From: G963669295 sp963669295
GTDB lineage: Bacteria; Bacteroidota; Bacteroidia; Flavobacteriales_D; CALLUQ01
Direction: 5' to 3'
Assembly (NCBI GenBank): GCA_963669295.1
Contig: OY769938.1
Coordinates: forward strand, 4,278,001-4,342,000
Length of the DNA: 64,000 nucleotides
A model generated the notes under the pieces. It was not told where the DNA came from and searched no databases. It saw only the letters and a program-made list of their open reading frames with translations. The translations under genes and the position numbers were made by a program. This document shows positions 8,687-17,067 of the stretch, one piece after another; the stretch's first letter is position 1; the number at the start of each line of letters is the position of its first letter.

Positions 8687-9499
8687 ATGAAAGTTACCAT
8701 TGTTATTGCTGCCTTGTTATTGGGGCAGGGGGGAATTGCTCAATATGCCAGCTATTTGCCTACATCTACTACCGGTGTTATTGTGGAGCACACCTATTTT
8801 ACATTATCGTATAGCGAACAACATGAACAACCTGAATGGGTAGCATATTCGATCAGTAAAGCTCGTTTGGCCAAAAAGGTAGATCGTCGTAATAACTTTC
8901 GTCCAGATCCGACGATAGCTACTGGAACCCCTGAATATGATGATTACCGAGATTCAAAGCAACACGATGCGGGTCATATGCTGCCTTCCCGGCCAATGCA
9001 ATTCAACTGCACAGCGATGGACGAAACTTTTTTCACTTCAAACATGTCGCCACAATTATCGCATTTTAATCGTTATAAATGGGCCGAGCTGGAACGACTT
9101 ATGCGCAATTTTGCCTGGAATAATGGAGAAGTGATGGTGGTAACCGGCCCGGTTTTAAAAGGTGCTGGAAATCCTATTGGAGAAACCAATAAGATAAATG
9201 TACCCAGGTTTTATTATAAGGTGGTGCTTGATTTACAACATAAAAAAGCATTGGCTTTTTTATTACCTCATAAGGAGCGAATGAAGAATAAATTGCTGGA
9301 ATTTGTGGTCACCATTGATGAGGTAGAACAGCGTACGGGGATAGATTTCTTTCCCGCTTTGGAAGATCAACTTGAGAATGAGCTAGAAAGTACTGCCAAA
9401 CCAGAATTATGGGATTTTAGCAATCCTCAAAACGACTTTGGCACTGATAAGAAAGAAGTGAAAAAATGTAAGTCAGCCGATTTACAGCAGAAACAATAA
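8687..9499 (+). CDS. Secreted DNA/RNA non-specific endonuclease (NUC1 family)
   Basis: 270 residues from ATG 8687, chosen because the signal peptide (MKVTIVIAALLLGQGGIAQ) starts there; an in-frame TTG 30 nt upstream would only add a polar extension. The catalytic block reads DAGHMLPSRPM where the classical motif is DRGH, so the general-base His is kept but the Arg is Ala. The metal-binding segment (FTSNMSPQLSHFNRYKWAEL) and the VVTGPVL strand are typical of the NUC1 beta-beta-alpha-metal fold. It probably degrades extracellular nucleic acids for nutrition. The C-terminus ends in a charged tail with no sorting domain. Confidence 0.88.
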   Translation: MKVTIVIAALLLGQGGIAQYASYLPTSTTGVIVEHTYFTLSYSEQHEQPEWVAYSISKARLAKKVDRRNNFRPDPTIATGTPEYDDYRDSKQHDAGHMLPSRPMQFNCTAMDETFFTSNMSPQLSHFNRYKWAELERLMRNFAWNNGEVMVVTGPVLKGAGNPIGETNKINVPRFYYKVVLDLQHKKALAFLLPHKERMKNKLLEFVVTIDEVEQRTGIDFFPALEDQLENELESTAKPELWDFSNPQNDFGTDKKEVKKCKSADLQQKQ

Positions 9500-9570
9500 C
9501 CTTTTTAATTATTCAATACTCTAAGTTAGATTAGATGAAAGGTTGAAGTACAAGGAACATTCAAATTTTG

Positions 9571-10158
9571 TCATTGTTTTTGAATCACCACCGATCGTGG
9601 TTTGTCACCCATCAACCGCAATACATAGGTTCCATGAGGAAGTTGATGAACGCGTATGGCCAGGTTAGGTTTACCCGACTGTACCACTTTACCGCCTAAG
9701 TCATAAAGTTGGTATTGTGTGTAGTTAGCAGTTGTTCGTAGGTGTAATACATTGACAACAGGATTTGGGAAAATAATTAGCTCATCTTGAGAAGTTGACG
9801 CGGTGATGCTATTGCCTCCATCAACGGTAAAAGACCCTGTCATTCCAAAGCTTACATGAGGTGTGCATACATAATCATATACACCAGCTACTGTTGGAAC
9901 GTATTGAAAAAAAGTATCCGCAGGCAATTGCCAAATTACATCAAATGAGGCGGCACCAGCAGGAATGTTTGAGGAAGTAATAGTATGCGACATTGTAGGT
10001 GGATCAAGTGGTAACCACTGAATGGTATCACCTAATTGAATGGTAAGACTGGAAGGCAAATATTGATAATAGCCATTCCATACCTTGATTTCGTGGATGG
10101 TACCATAGGCTGTTTGTAGGCCAAACAACAATGCCATAAGTATCATTAACTTTTTCAT
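9571..10158 (-). CDS. Secreted cupredoxin-like protein with T9SS sorting domain
   Basis: 195 residues with a signal peptide (MKKLMILMALLFGLQTAYG). Residues about 20-115 form a plastocyanin/azurin-like domain: LGDTIQWLP, then PTMSHTITSSN with the first copper His, and YDYVCTPHVSFGMTGSFTV, which supplies the Cys, His and Met ligands of a type 1 copper site. Residues about 125-195 are a type A T9SS sorting domain (IIFPNPVVNVLHL, YQLYDLGGKVV, LPHGTYVLRL). It is therefore likely exported by T9SS and attached to or released from the cell surface. The electron-transfer partner is not visible nearby. Confidence 0.88.
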   Translation of the reverse strand: MKKLMILMALLFGLQTAYGTIHEIKVWNGYYQYLPSSLTIQLGDTIQWLPLDPPTMSHTITSSNIPAGAASFDVIWQLPADTFFQYVPTVAGVYDYVCTPHVSFGMTGSFTVDGGNSITASTSQDELIIFPNPVVNVLHLRTTANYTQYQLYDLGGKVVQSGKPNLAIRVHQLPHGTYVLRLMGDKPRSVVIQKQ

Positions 10159-10167
10159 GCAGTAGAG

Positions 10168-10191
10168 GTGTTTTTGAACACTTCAAAAATA
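10168..10191 (-). promoter_or_regulatory. -7 element and operator-like palindrome of the cupredoxin gene
   Basis: On the minus strand TATTTTTG (10184-10191) matches TAnnTTTG, 25 nt before the start codon. Immediately downstream is the palindrome GTGTT-N4-AACAC (10168-10181), positioned where a repressor or an mRNA hairpin could act. I saw no good TTTG partner upstream. Confidence 0.35.
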
Positions 10192-10258
10192 CTCAATTGC
10201 GTTTGCTTTTGCCATGTATATCTAAGCAATAAATGGGTATAATTGGTCATTGATTGAA

Positions 10259-10290
10259 TTGTGAAATGGGCATTAGAATCGTTAACTTTA
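10259..10290 (+). promoter_or_regulatory. Leaderless-type promoter of the exonuclease gene
   Basis: TTG at 10259-10261, 21-nt spacer, TAACTTTA at 10283-10290 (one mismatch to TAnnTTTG), then only 4 nt to the GTG start at 10295. Transcription would begin at or very near the start codon. Confidence 0.55.
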
Positions 10291-10294
10291 ACAC

Positions 10295-11623
10295 GTGTAT
10301 GCTATTGTAGATATTGAAACCACGGGAGGATATGCTTATAAGGAAGCAATTACTGAAATTGGTATCGTATTAACTGATGGCAAGAAAATAGAAAAAACCT
10401 TTTCTACACTGGTAAACCCACAACGAGGGATTCCTCCTTACATTGTAGCACTTACAGGCATTACCAACGAAATGGTGATGGATGCGCCCACATTTGCAGA
10501 GCTTGCAGAAGAGGTTCATGCATTGCTAAAAGATCGTGTATTTATTGCGCACAATGTGAACTTCGATTACGGGTTCATGAAAAATTCGTTTGAAGAAAGT
10601 AGCATTGACTTTCGCCCTAAGCGATTGTGCACTGTACGGCTTAGCAGAAAGGTAATTCCAGGCATGAATTCATACAGTTTAGGAAAGCTCACTCGTCAAC
10701 TCAACATCACTCACAATAACCCTCACCGTGCATTGGGAGATGCCGAGGCTACAGCAAGTCTTTTTCATTTGTTATTGAAGAAAGACAAAAACGGAGAGAT
10801 TCCAAAAGCGTTGAAGGGGAATTCACACGAGACGATTTTGCCGGCCAATCTTCCTAAAGAAACCTTTATACAATTGCCACACGCTCCAGGTGTTTATTAT
10901 TTTCACGATGCCAAGGGGAAAATAATTTACATTGGCAAAGCCCGTAATTTGAAAAAAAGGGTGTCGAGTCATTTCTCAGGCGATAAAGGGAGACGACAAA
11001 AACAAGATTTTTATCGAGAGATCTATGACATCACCTTTCAACTAACAGGTTCTGAACTGATAGCTTATTTACTAGAAGATCGGGAAATTAAACATTATTG
11101 GCCCCGTTACAATAGGGCGCAGAAAGGAAGGGCACGGCTTTTTGGAGTGTATGCTTATCAAGATCGCAATGGTAATACCCGACTTGGTGTAAATAAAGTA
11201 CAAAACAATTATCCATCGATTATTACTTTTCCCAACCAATGGGAGGCTCGTACCTGGATGATGAATCAGGTAGAAAAATATGGGTTGAATCCCACCTATT
11301 GTGGATTGCCAGAGTTTTATGCAGGAGAAGATGTTGCAAGCCATGAGGCTAATTTAGAGCGTTGCCTGGCAGAAGTGGAAGATGAGCGCCCGTCATTTGC
11401 CATTATGGGGCGGGGGCGTGAGCCAGAGGAAGGATCGTTTGTTTTGGTGGAAAAAGGCACTTACAAAGGATATGGTTACTACCCACAAGATGATCAAGTA
11501 TCTAACATAGAAGAGGCAGCCAACTACCTTATTGCTCAAAAAGAAACGGGAGTAATTAAAGGCATCATTTCTGCCCATCTTGAAAAATCATCTAAGAGTA
11601 AGGTGGTTTATTTCAATGCTTAA
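10295..11623 (+). CDS. DnaQ-like 3'-5' exonuclease fused to a GIY-YIG nuclease domain
   Basis: 442 residues from GTG 10295, which encodes the residue just before the first strand YAIVDIETTGG; no ATG fits. Residues 1-165 are an exonuclease with Exo I (DIETTG), Exo II (HNVNFDYGFM) and Exo III (HRALGDAEATA) motifs. Residues about 195-275 are a GIY-YIG domain (APGVYYFHDAKGKIIYIGKA, then RNLKKRVSSHF), as in the UvrC N-terminus. The rest is a conserved C-terminal extension without a recognised domain. This fusion is known in Bacteroidota and is usually annotated as DNA polymerase III epsilon-like; the inferred role is DNA repair, possibly replacing Cho-type incision activity. It stands alone. Confidence 0.88.
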   Translation: MYAIVDIETTGGYAYKEAITEIGIVLTDGKKIEKTFSTLVNPQRGIPPYIVALTGITNEMVMDAPTFAELAEEVHALLKDRVFIAHNVNFDYGFMKNSFEESSIDFRPKRLCTVRLSRKVIPGMNSYSLGKLTRQLNITHNNPHRALGDAEATASLFHLLLKKDKNGEIPKALKGNSHETILPANLPKETFIQLPHAPGVYYFHDAKGKIIYIGKARNLKKRVSSHFSGDKGRRQKQDFYREIYDITFQLTGSELIAYLLEDREIKHYWPRYNRAQKGRARLFGVYAYQDRNGNTRLGVNKVQNNYPSIITFPNQWEARTWMMNQVEKYGLNPTYCGLPEFYAGEDVASHEANLERCLAEVEDERPSFAIMGRGREPEEGSFVLVEKGTYKGYGYYPQDDQVSNIEEAANYLIAQKETGVIKGIISAHLEKSSKSKVVYFNA

Positions 11624-11985
11624 TACATTACTCAAAGCACACTGCTTTTCAATTGACCCACCTGTTTACCAACCGTTCGTTTGACGTTCTAAATTTCCCT
11701 TCTCAAACCCCTTCCATTCACCCTACTATTTTACCGTTTATCCGCCCTTTTTAAAATCATTCGTACCAGTGGCTAAATAAAGGGATAAGTGGTGAAACAA
11801 AAGGGCTATGAAGTGCGTCAAACCAAATAAATAAACAATGCAGAATATTTTTTTTCGCATCTACACAATAATAAGACAGCAGTGTAGTTTATAGCTGCTT
11901 AAAACATGAATAAACAACGTTTCCGAACGCCAATTTAGGTAGATGTTCGAAAGCAAAAACAAAAAAGAAACAAAAACAAACGGAG
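11624..11985. other. 362-nt intergenic region without a gene
   Basis: No coding frame is supported. A short hairpin AAAGCA / TGCTTT (11634-11648) lies just after the exonuclease stop and may end that transcript. The last 20 nt before the next gene are purine-rich with CGGAG, a possible ribosome binding site. Confidence 0.5.
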
Positions 11986-12339
11986 ATGAAATTAACTATT
12001 TTAACCATTGCGCTTAGCGCCATCCTTTCTACTGGAGTAGAAGCACACTCTAAAGTGTCGGCTACCGATTTGGTAGAACAATCGAGTGCCAAATTAAGGC
12101 AACAAATTTTTCAAAAAGTAGGTGATCCTGAATTGGCCTTGCACGAATTGGAAAGCGGCAAGGTACGGATCAACTTTTCCATTAACGAGGACCGGGAAAT
12201 TGTACTGCATGAGGTAATGGGGTCTGATCGATACCTTACTGAGTATGTAAAGGCGCAGTTACAAAACACAAAGGTAGATGTCAGTTACTTTACTACTGGC
12301 GATGTGTACAACATCCAAATGGCATTTTCACTGCATTAA
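11986..12339 (+). CDS. Small secreted protein of unknown function
   Basis: 117 residues. Residues 1-20 are a signal peptide (MKLTILTIALSAILSTGVEA). The mature part has a helical stretch with LVEQSSAKLRQQIFQKVGDP, then a strand-rich end (KVRINFSINEDREIVLHEV, LQNTKVDVSYFTTGDVYNI). That pattern faintly recalls the TonB C-terminal / energy-transducer fold, in which a strand contains IxFxVxxDG and is followed by a VKxxLxxxK helix. The similarity is only suggestive. A strong terminator follows 63 nt downstream, so the gene is likely monocistronic. Confidence 0.7.
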   Translation: MKLTILTIALSAILSTGVEAHSKVSATDLVEQSSAKLRQQIFQKVGDPELALHELESGKVRINFSINEDREIVLHEVMGSDRYLTEYVKAQLQNTKVDVSYFTTGDVYNIQMAFSLH

Positions 12340-12402
12340 AGTGATGGCCACTTTAACCATCCCGGGCAAGGCCTAACCAGGGTTGATGTCCTCATTAAAA
12401 AT

Positions 12403-12446
12403 ACCCCGCTCATCCATTTATATATGGAGGGCGGGGTTTTGTTTTT
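12403..12446 (+). terminator. Intrinsic terminator
   Basis: ACCCCGC (12403-12409) pairs with GCGGGGT (12431-12437), with further partial pairing inside (TCATCC / GGAGG). A T-rich run reaches 12446. Confidence 0.85.
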
Positions 12447-12492
12447 AGATGGTAGAATTTGACTACCTTAGCAATAACCAATTGCATGTTGT

Positions 12493-12804
12493 ATGAAAAA
12501 GATCGTCTTACAGCTGAGTACATTAATCTTTGTGCTTGCTATGGCCTCATGTTCATCACCAACGGAAGGAGATGATGTTGCCCCTACACCTATAGAGGAA
12601 GTTACAGAGGAAGCTACAGAAGTGGAAGCAGAAGCCATGGAAGTAGAGGATGACGAAAATAATGACGTTGTGGATGATGACATGGAAGGAGATCTGGAAG
12701 AAACCGATTCGGAGGAGGTAGATGACGATGATCAGCCAGTAGAAATGAAGAAAGCAGAAAGCAGTGGCGATATTGGTATCGATGATGAAGGAGTAGACAA
12801 ATAA
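12493..12804 (+). CDS. Highly acidic small lipoprotein
   Basis: 103 residues. A lipoprotein signal peptide ends in the lipobox LAMASC, with the lipidated Cys at about residue 20. The mature part is almost entirely Asp/Glu, Val and Thr (EEVTEEATEVEAEAMEVEDD and later DDDMEGDLEETDSEEVDDDD) with no hydrophobic core, so it is probably disordered on the periplasmic or outer membrane surface. Metal or cation binding is possible but only inferred. No family recognised. A -7-like TACCTTAG sits at 12464-12471 with TTTTG 22 nt before it. Confidence 0.75.
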   Translation: MKKIVLQLSTLIFVLAMASCSSPTEGDDVAPTPIEEVTEEATEVEAEAMEVEDDENNDVVDDDMEGDLEETDSEEVDDDDQPVEMKKAESSGDIGIDDEGVDK

Positions 12805-12895
12805 CCACCTACGCTAAATTCAAGTATATAAGTACGAAACATAAGCTGCTTACCCTCGTACAATTACATTTTGCATTAGAGACAAAACACTTGTT

Positions 12896-14482
12896 ATGAA
12901 AACTACACCATTGGTTTTATTTGTGGTAGCATGCATATTGTATATGCCTGTTCTTGCACAAGATGATGCCACAACAACTGTGAAGCGAGGTATTGCCACC
13001 ACTTATTATATTGGCACTGATCAACCGCATTATGAGGGTAGAATTAAAAATAATCAGCGTGATGGCACCTGGAAATGGTATGCTTACAAAGATGATGGAA
13101 CCCGGTTGGTGTATCAGTATATGAACTATGAAGAAGGAGTATTGGAAGGCCCTTATAGAAAGATACAGGGCGATACCATAACTATGGGAGTGTACGTGGC
13201 TGGGCAAATGCATGGCGTATACGAGCAAATGCGATTTAAGCCAAATGCTGTTGGAGATACTACCAAAGTACCAATGGAGGAAGGGCAGTATGCTGAAGGC
13301 AAAAAAACCGGGTATTGGAAAAAGTACAACAAAGGCAAGTTAGCACATGCAGGGTATTACTCTAACAACCAAAAAATAAAAGCCTGGAAAACGTATGGTA
13401 TTCATACCATCAGCGAAAAACCCGACCTCATGATGGAAACGGAATATGTGGCGGGAAAGAAACAGGGCAAGCAAACGGTGCATTTCGAATATGTGCAGGA
13501 AGCTGGGAAACATATAAAAAAAGAAGGTATCAAAACTTATACCTGGTATAACGATGTGTTGAATGGTTCTTATGAGGTAATGGATGAAAATAAGTTTGTG
13601 GTAGAAAAGGGAGAATATGTAGATGGGAAGAAAAATGGTGAAATCTACTTCAAGCTGAAAGAAGAAAATATGATTAAAAAATCACACTACCACGATGGGG
13701 TGCAAATGGGACCAGCCGTATTTGAGAATAAGGAAGGTAAAGTGCTCATTGAAGGGGGGTATAACAACGATTTAAAGAATGGTACCTGGGTATATTACAC
13801 GCCAGAAGGATTAAAACAAAAAATGATTACTTATAAGGACGGGGTGTTGGATGGTGATCGGTACACTTATGATGCCGATGGAAAAAAAGCAACTTATCAA
13901 AGTATTAAAAATGGTCTTTTGCACGGTATGAGTGTATACGATGCTAATGGTGATTATCTGTTTGAGTTTACAGTGCATGAAAGCTCAAAAGGAGGAGAAT
14001 GGACATCGGTGCTTGAAACAGCCTGGAAACAAGATACTATGATTGATGCATCTATCGAAGCTAAAATAGCTTATCCAGTAAATCCAGAAACATTTTTGAA
14101 AGAGTACGAAGCCTTAAAATTTAAGCAAACTGATTTCTATAAAAATGGCACGCAAGAGAAACGTATTGGCGATCAAATGGAGTTGGTAGAAAGTGGCAAC
14201 TTCACCAATCATAAGCGGGATGGGTTATGGGAGTTTTTTGAACACCCTACAGTAACCAAACAAATTACTTACCAGGCAGGTAATCCGATTAAAGAGGAGT
14301 ATCTCGATAAAAAAACTAAGGTTCCTTTTAAAGGAGACTATATAGTGAAATTTCCTGATGGCAAACTTAAATACGAGTTTCGTATTAAAAATGGGTTGAA
14401 ACATGGCAAGTGCAATACTTATGATGTGGATGGGATGTTGTTGTTGGAAGAAAAGTTTAAAGAAGGAGTACTTGACAACTGA
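12896..14482 (+). CDS. Secreted MORN-like repeat protein (YwqK-type)
   Basis: 528 residues with a signal peptide (ending VLAQ, about residue 21). The mature protein is a series of imperfect repeats of the MORN/YwqK type in which a Gly-Lys/Arg-x-Asn/Asp-Gly-x-Trp/Tyr core recurs (YEGRIKNNQRDGTWKWY, YAEGKKTGYWKKYNKGKL, YVDGKKNGEIYFKL, YNNDLKNGTWVYYTPEG, FTNHKRDGLWEFFEHP). Databases often label such proteins as antitoxins because of YwqK, but no toxin gene is adjacent and the protein is exported, so I do not adopt that. Function unknown. The next gene starts 2 nt after the stop, so the two are probably co-translated. Confidence 0.82.
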   Translation: MKTTPLVLFVVACILYMPVLAQDDATTTVKRGIATTYYIGTDQPHYEGRIKNNQRDGTWKWYAYKDDGTRLVYQYMNYEEGVLEGPYRKIQGDTITMGVYVAGQMHGVYEQMRFKPNAVGDTTKVPMEEGQYAEGKKTGYWKKYNKGKLAHAGYYSNNQKIKAWKTYGIHTISEKPDLMMETEYVAGKKQGKQTVHFEYVQEAGKHIKKEGIKTYTWYNDVLNGSYEVMDENKFVVEKGEYVDGKKNGEIYFKLKEENMIKKSHYHDGVQMGPAVFENKEGKVLIEGGYNNDLKNGTWVYYTPEGLKQKMITYKDGVLDGDRYTYDADGKKATYQSIKNGLLHGMSVYDANGDYLFEFTVHESSKGGEWTSVLETAWKQDTMIDASIEAKIAYPVNPETFLKEYEALKFKQTDFYKNGTQEKRIGDQMELVESGNFTNHKRDGLWEFFEHPTVTKQITYQAGNPIKEEYLDKKTKVPFKGDYIVKFPDGKLKYEFRIKNGLKHGKCNTYDVDGMLLLEEKFKEGVLDN

Positions 14483-14484
14483 GC

Positions 14485-14946
14485 ATGAAAATTGTTGTTC
14501 GATCACCGGTACCTTACGACTACAAGTGGGTATATGAGGCAATGAATCGAGATATGCTTGAATACTTGATGCCATCTAATGTTGAACTATTGCGTTATGA
14601 TGGCCCGGAAGTAGGGGGGATAGTAAAGGTGCGATTTAAGTTCCCGGTTAAACGTTACTGGACAGTAAAGATTACCGAAGTAAAGCACGAACCCGGGTGC
14701 TCGTACTTTGTAGACGAAGGGGTAGAAGTGCCTTTTTCCATTGTTGCCTGGAAGCATCAACACATTGTGGAGCAGGATGGACAGCATGCGGTTATTATAG
14801 ATGATGTGTATTTTAAGGCTACTAATCCATTATGGGCTGGGGTGTTATACCTGGGCTTTTTCTTTTCGTTTAAAGCACGGAAACGCGGGTATAGAAAATA
14901 TCTTTTAAAGAAAATGGAGCATGAGCAGGGCAATACAACCGTTTAA
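14485..14946 (+). CDS. SRPBCC (START-like) family protein
   Basis: 153 residues, cytosolic, no signal peptide. The order of elements fits the helix-grip SRPBCC fold: an opening strand MKIVVRSPVPYDYKWVYEAM, a mid-domain with RFKFPVKRYWTVKITEVKHE and SYFVDEGVEVPFSIVAWKHQ, and a terminal helix (FFFSFKARKRGYRKYLLKKM). Such proteins bind hydrophobic ligands in a cavity. The ligand is unknown. It is tightly coupled (2 nt) to the MORN-like gene upstream. Confidence 0.78.
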   Translation: MKIVVRSPVPYDYKWVYEAMNRDMLEYLMPSNVELLRYDGPEVGGIVKVRFKFPVKRYWTVKITEVKHEPGCSYFVDEGVEVPFSIVAWKHQHIVEQDGQHAVIIDDVYFKATNPLWAGVLYLGFFFSFKARKRGYRKYLLKKMEHEQGNTTV

Positions 14947-14985
14947 AACAGCGTATTAATAAAGAACCTGTTAAACCTGCATTTT

Positions 14986-15516
14986 ATGAGAAACCTAATC
15001 ACCATAGCATTGCTGACCATTTTTGGCACTACTCAGGCACAAGTAGGAGAAATGTTTCCTACTCTTTCCGGCCAAACACTCGACGATGAAGTTGTTACCA
15101 TTCCAGAACAAACAACTGGCAAGTATACCATGGTTGGTTTGGCCTGGTCGAAAAAGGCAGAAGAAGACCTTCAAACATGGTTGGAGCCCGTATACCGTAC
15201 ATTTATAGCTCCATCAGGATTTTCAATTGTGGATTATGATGTAAACATCTATTTCATTCCAATGTTTACTGGTGTGAATAAAATGGCACATGGAGCTACT
15301 GTAAAAAAGTTGAAGAAGGAGAACCTCACCGAACTTTCTTCTCATGTATTGTTTTACAAAGGAGAACTTAAGCCTTATAAGAAGGGTTTAAGCATGAATT
15401 CTGATCACCAACCATATTTCTTTCTTTTGGATAAAATGGGGAAAATTGTGTATTCCACTTCTGGTGCCTATACCGATGAAAAAATGGAAGTATTTGAGGG
15501 CATGTTGGGGGAATAA
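14986..15516 (+). CDS. Secreted thioredoxin-fold-like protein without a CXXC motif
   Basis: 176 residues with a signal peptide ending TTQA (about residue 18). The mature N-terminus (VGEMFPTLSGQTLDDEVVTI) resembles the start of AhpC/TSA/redoxin proteins. Later come YTMVGLAWSKKAEEDLQTWL, where the redox CXXC would lie but is SKKA, and YFFLLDKMGKIVYSTSG, typical of the last strands of a thioredoxin fold. It is probably not a disulfide reductase; an Atp10-like or binding role is possible. It starts 39 nt after the SRPBCC gene and may be in that operon. Confidence 0.65.
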   Translation: MRNLITIALLTIFGTTQAQVGEMFPTLSGQTLDDEVVTIPEQTTGKYTMVGLAWSKKAEEDLQTWLEPVYRTFIAPSGFSIVDYDVNIYFIPMFTGVNKMAHGATVKKLKKENLTELSSHVLFYKGELKPYKKGLSMNSDHQPYFFLLDKMGKIVYSTSGAYTDEKMEVFEGMLGE

Positions 15517-15621
15517 ATGTTGAACTTATCGCGGATACCATTACTGTACTGTGTATCCCTAAAGTATTGATGGGTAAATGTTAACACATGTTAAACTTCC
15601 AGAAATCCTGTAACAAATCAA

Positions 15622-15652
15622 TTGCAAAAATCGTTCTCATGTCATAACTTTA
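15622..15652 (+). promoter_or_regulatory. Leaderless-type promoter
   Basis: TTG at 15622-15624, 20-nt spacer, TAACTTTA at 15645-15652, 4 nt, then ATG at 15657. Same geometry as at 10295, 18629 and 19165. Confidence 0.55.
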
Positions 15653-15656
15653 TACC

Positions 15657-16250
15657 ATGTGGTTGAAAAAAGCAATTGTATTCTCACTTACTCTTCTTAC
15701 AGGAAGTGTTATGGCGCAACAAGTTGATGATTATGCGTTACTACCTGATTCCAATGAATTAGAAATAAAGGAAAAACGTTGGAGTTCTAGTTTTACAGCA
15801 GGCACACAGTTTAGCACCTTTAACTTTGGTGGTGAAAAGGTAAGTGCGTTTTCCACGTTTATAGCGCCTCGACTTACCTATAACCTTACCGATCGCTTGA
15901 TGGTAAGTGGAGGTATTATGGCTGTAAATAGTGGCATCAATGGTTATCAGCCTATTGCTGAAACTAACACTGGAGGCAATTTATACACTACCTACTTGTT
16001 TGCACAAGGTGATTACTTACTGAACGATCGAGTTACATTGTTTGGTAGTGCTTTTAAACAGCTTGATGGGAGCAATCCTTTGGCTCCAGGTCTTTACCCT
16101 AACGAAAGTTATACTGTTGGATTAGATTACAAGGTAGCTAATGGCATGTACTTTGGAGTACAAGTATCTGCAGGTTCAGGTGGTTATGCTCCCTATGGTT
16201 TCCCAGCAGGCCGGAATAGCTTTGGTGGGGGCTTTGGTCCTTTCCGTTAA
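15657..16250 (+). CDS. Outer-membrane beta-barrel-like secreted protein
   Basis: 197 residues with a signal peptide (MWLKKAIVFSLTLLTGSVMA). The mature part alternates polar and hydrophobic residues in strand-like runs ending in aromatics (WSSSFTAGTQFSTFNFGG, AFSTFIAPRLTYNLTDRLMV, NLYTTYLFAQGDYLL, VTLFGSAFKQL, YTVGLDYKVANGMYFGVQV) and closes with a Gly/Phe-rich tail. This is the pattern of a small porin-like barrel or surface protein. No specific family recognised. It is convergent with msrB, with only 3 nt between the stops. Confidence 0.68.
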   Translation: MWLKKAIVFSLTLLTGSVMAQQVDDYALLPDSNELEIKEKRWSSSFTAGTQFSTFNFGGEKVSAFSTFIAPRLTYNLTDRLMVSGGIMAVNSGINGYQPIAETNTGGNLYTTYLFAQGDYLLNDRVTLFGSAFKQLDGSNPLAPGLYPNESYTVGLDYKVANGMYFGVQVSAGSGGYAPYGFPAGRNSFGGGFGPFR

Positions 16251-16253
16251 GCG

Positions 16254-16649
16254 TTATTCTTCTTTAAAATCAATCGATACCGAATTAACACAATAGCGTA
16301 GCCCCGTATCTGTTGGGCCATCGTCGAATACATGTCCTAAATGGCCATTGCAATTGGCACAAACAATTTCCGTTCTAATCATGCCATGGCTCGTATCTTT
16401 AATGTAGGTAATGGATCCTTTTGCTGCTTCAGCATCAAAACTTGGCCATCCGCACCCAGCATCGAATTTTGATGCCGAGGTGAATAGGGGAGTACCACAG
16501 CCTTTACAGTGATAAGTCCCAGCTTCAAAGTGCATGTTGTATGTTCCACTAAAAGGAGCTTCTGTTCCTTTCTGGCGCAATACTCGATATTCTTCTGGCG
16601 ATAGTTGGTTTTGCCAATCTGCCTCGCTTTTGTTCTTCAAATCGCTCAT
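16254..16649 (-). CDS. msrB: Peptide-methionine (R)-S-oxide reductase
   Basis: 131 residues from ATG 16649; the open frame extends upstream into non-coding sequence, but family members begin as here (LSPEEYRVLRQKGTEAPFSG). Two zinc-binding CXXC pairs are present (CKGCG and CANCN), along with GCGWPSFD, the HLGHVFDDGP block and the catalytic Cys in LRYCVNSVS. The enzyme reduces methionine-R-sulfoxide in proteins, using thioredoxin. No signal peptide, so it is cytosolic. Length is normal for the single-domain form. Confidence 0.97.
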   Translation of the reverse strand: MSDLKNKSEADWQNQLSPEEYRVLRQKGTEAPFSGTYNMHFEAGTYHCKGCGTPLFTSASKFDAGCGWPSFDAEAAKGSITYIKDTSHGMIRTEIVCANCNGHLGHVFDDGPTDTGLRYCVNSVSIDFKEE

Positions 16650-17067
16650 GTTGTTTTTGTTGTTATTACAAAATACGTAAAAAAATAAGTGATGGATTTG
16701 CAGCACCTTGTAATTTTCTTTGTCCTTATAATACATTGATAACTTCATAAAACAATTCATTCTTTTCTCTTGCATGATTGCTTTTATGTTTGCCACTCCG
16801 GTGAGTATTGATGCGATGAGCAATTGTTCTACTGCACACCATGAAATAGTGCAAAAGACAGTACAGACAAGTTGTTGTAAACGCAACAAAGCTTTAACGG
16901 TTAAAGTGTAGAAGGTGTATGAATAAAAAGCGGACGAGAAAGCGCAGTAACCATGGCCGGTTAAGAGGAAAACAACTTTGAAGCAAGTTAATTTTAAGAA
17001 AAAGCGAGCTGAATTAATTTTTGGCTCGCTTTTTGCATATGTATCATCAAACAACACAAAGTGTTTA
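16650..17067. other. Intergenic region with two doubtful small frames
   Basis: 418 nt between msrB and a T9SS mini-protein. It contains two consecutive plus-strand frames: 45 codons at 16774-16911 with an adjacent Cys-Cys pair (QTSCCKRNKALTVKV at its end), and 20 codons at 16919-16981, strongly basic (NKKRTRKRSNHGRLRGKQL after the Met). The second begins 7 nt after the first stop. I see no clear promoter or family, so they are recorded here and not called as genes. Confidence 0.3.

Noticed and set aside
12896..14482. An antitoxin of a toxin-antitoxin pair (YwqK-type label)
   Set aside because: The product has a signal peptide and is over 500 residues, and no toxin-like gene is adjacent.
16774..16981. 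Two tandem small genes (45 and 20 codons)
   Set aside because: No promoter, terminator or recognisable family; the second is only 20 codons. Kept as a note within the intergenic entry.
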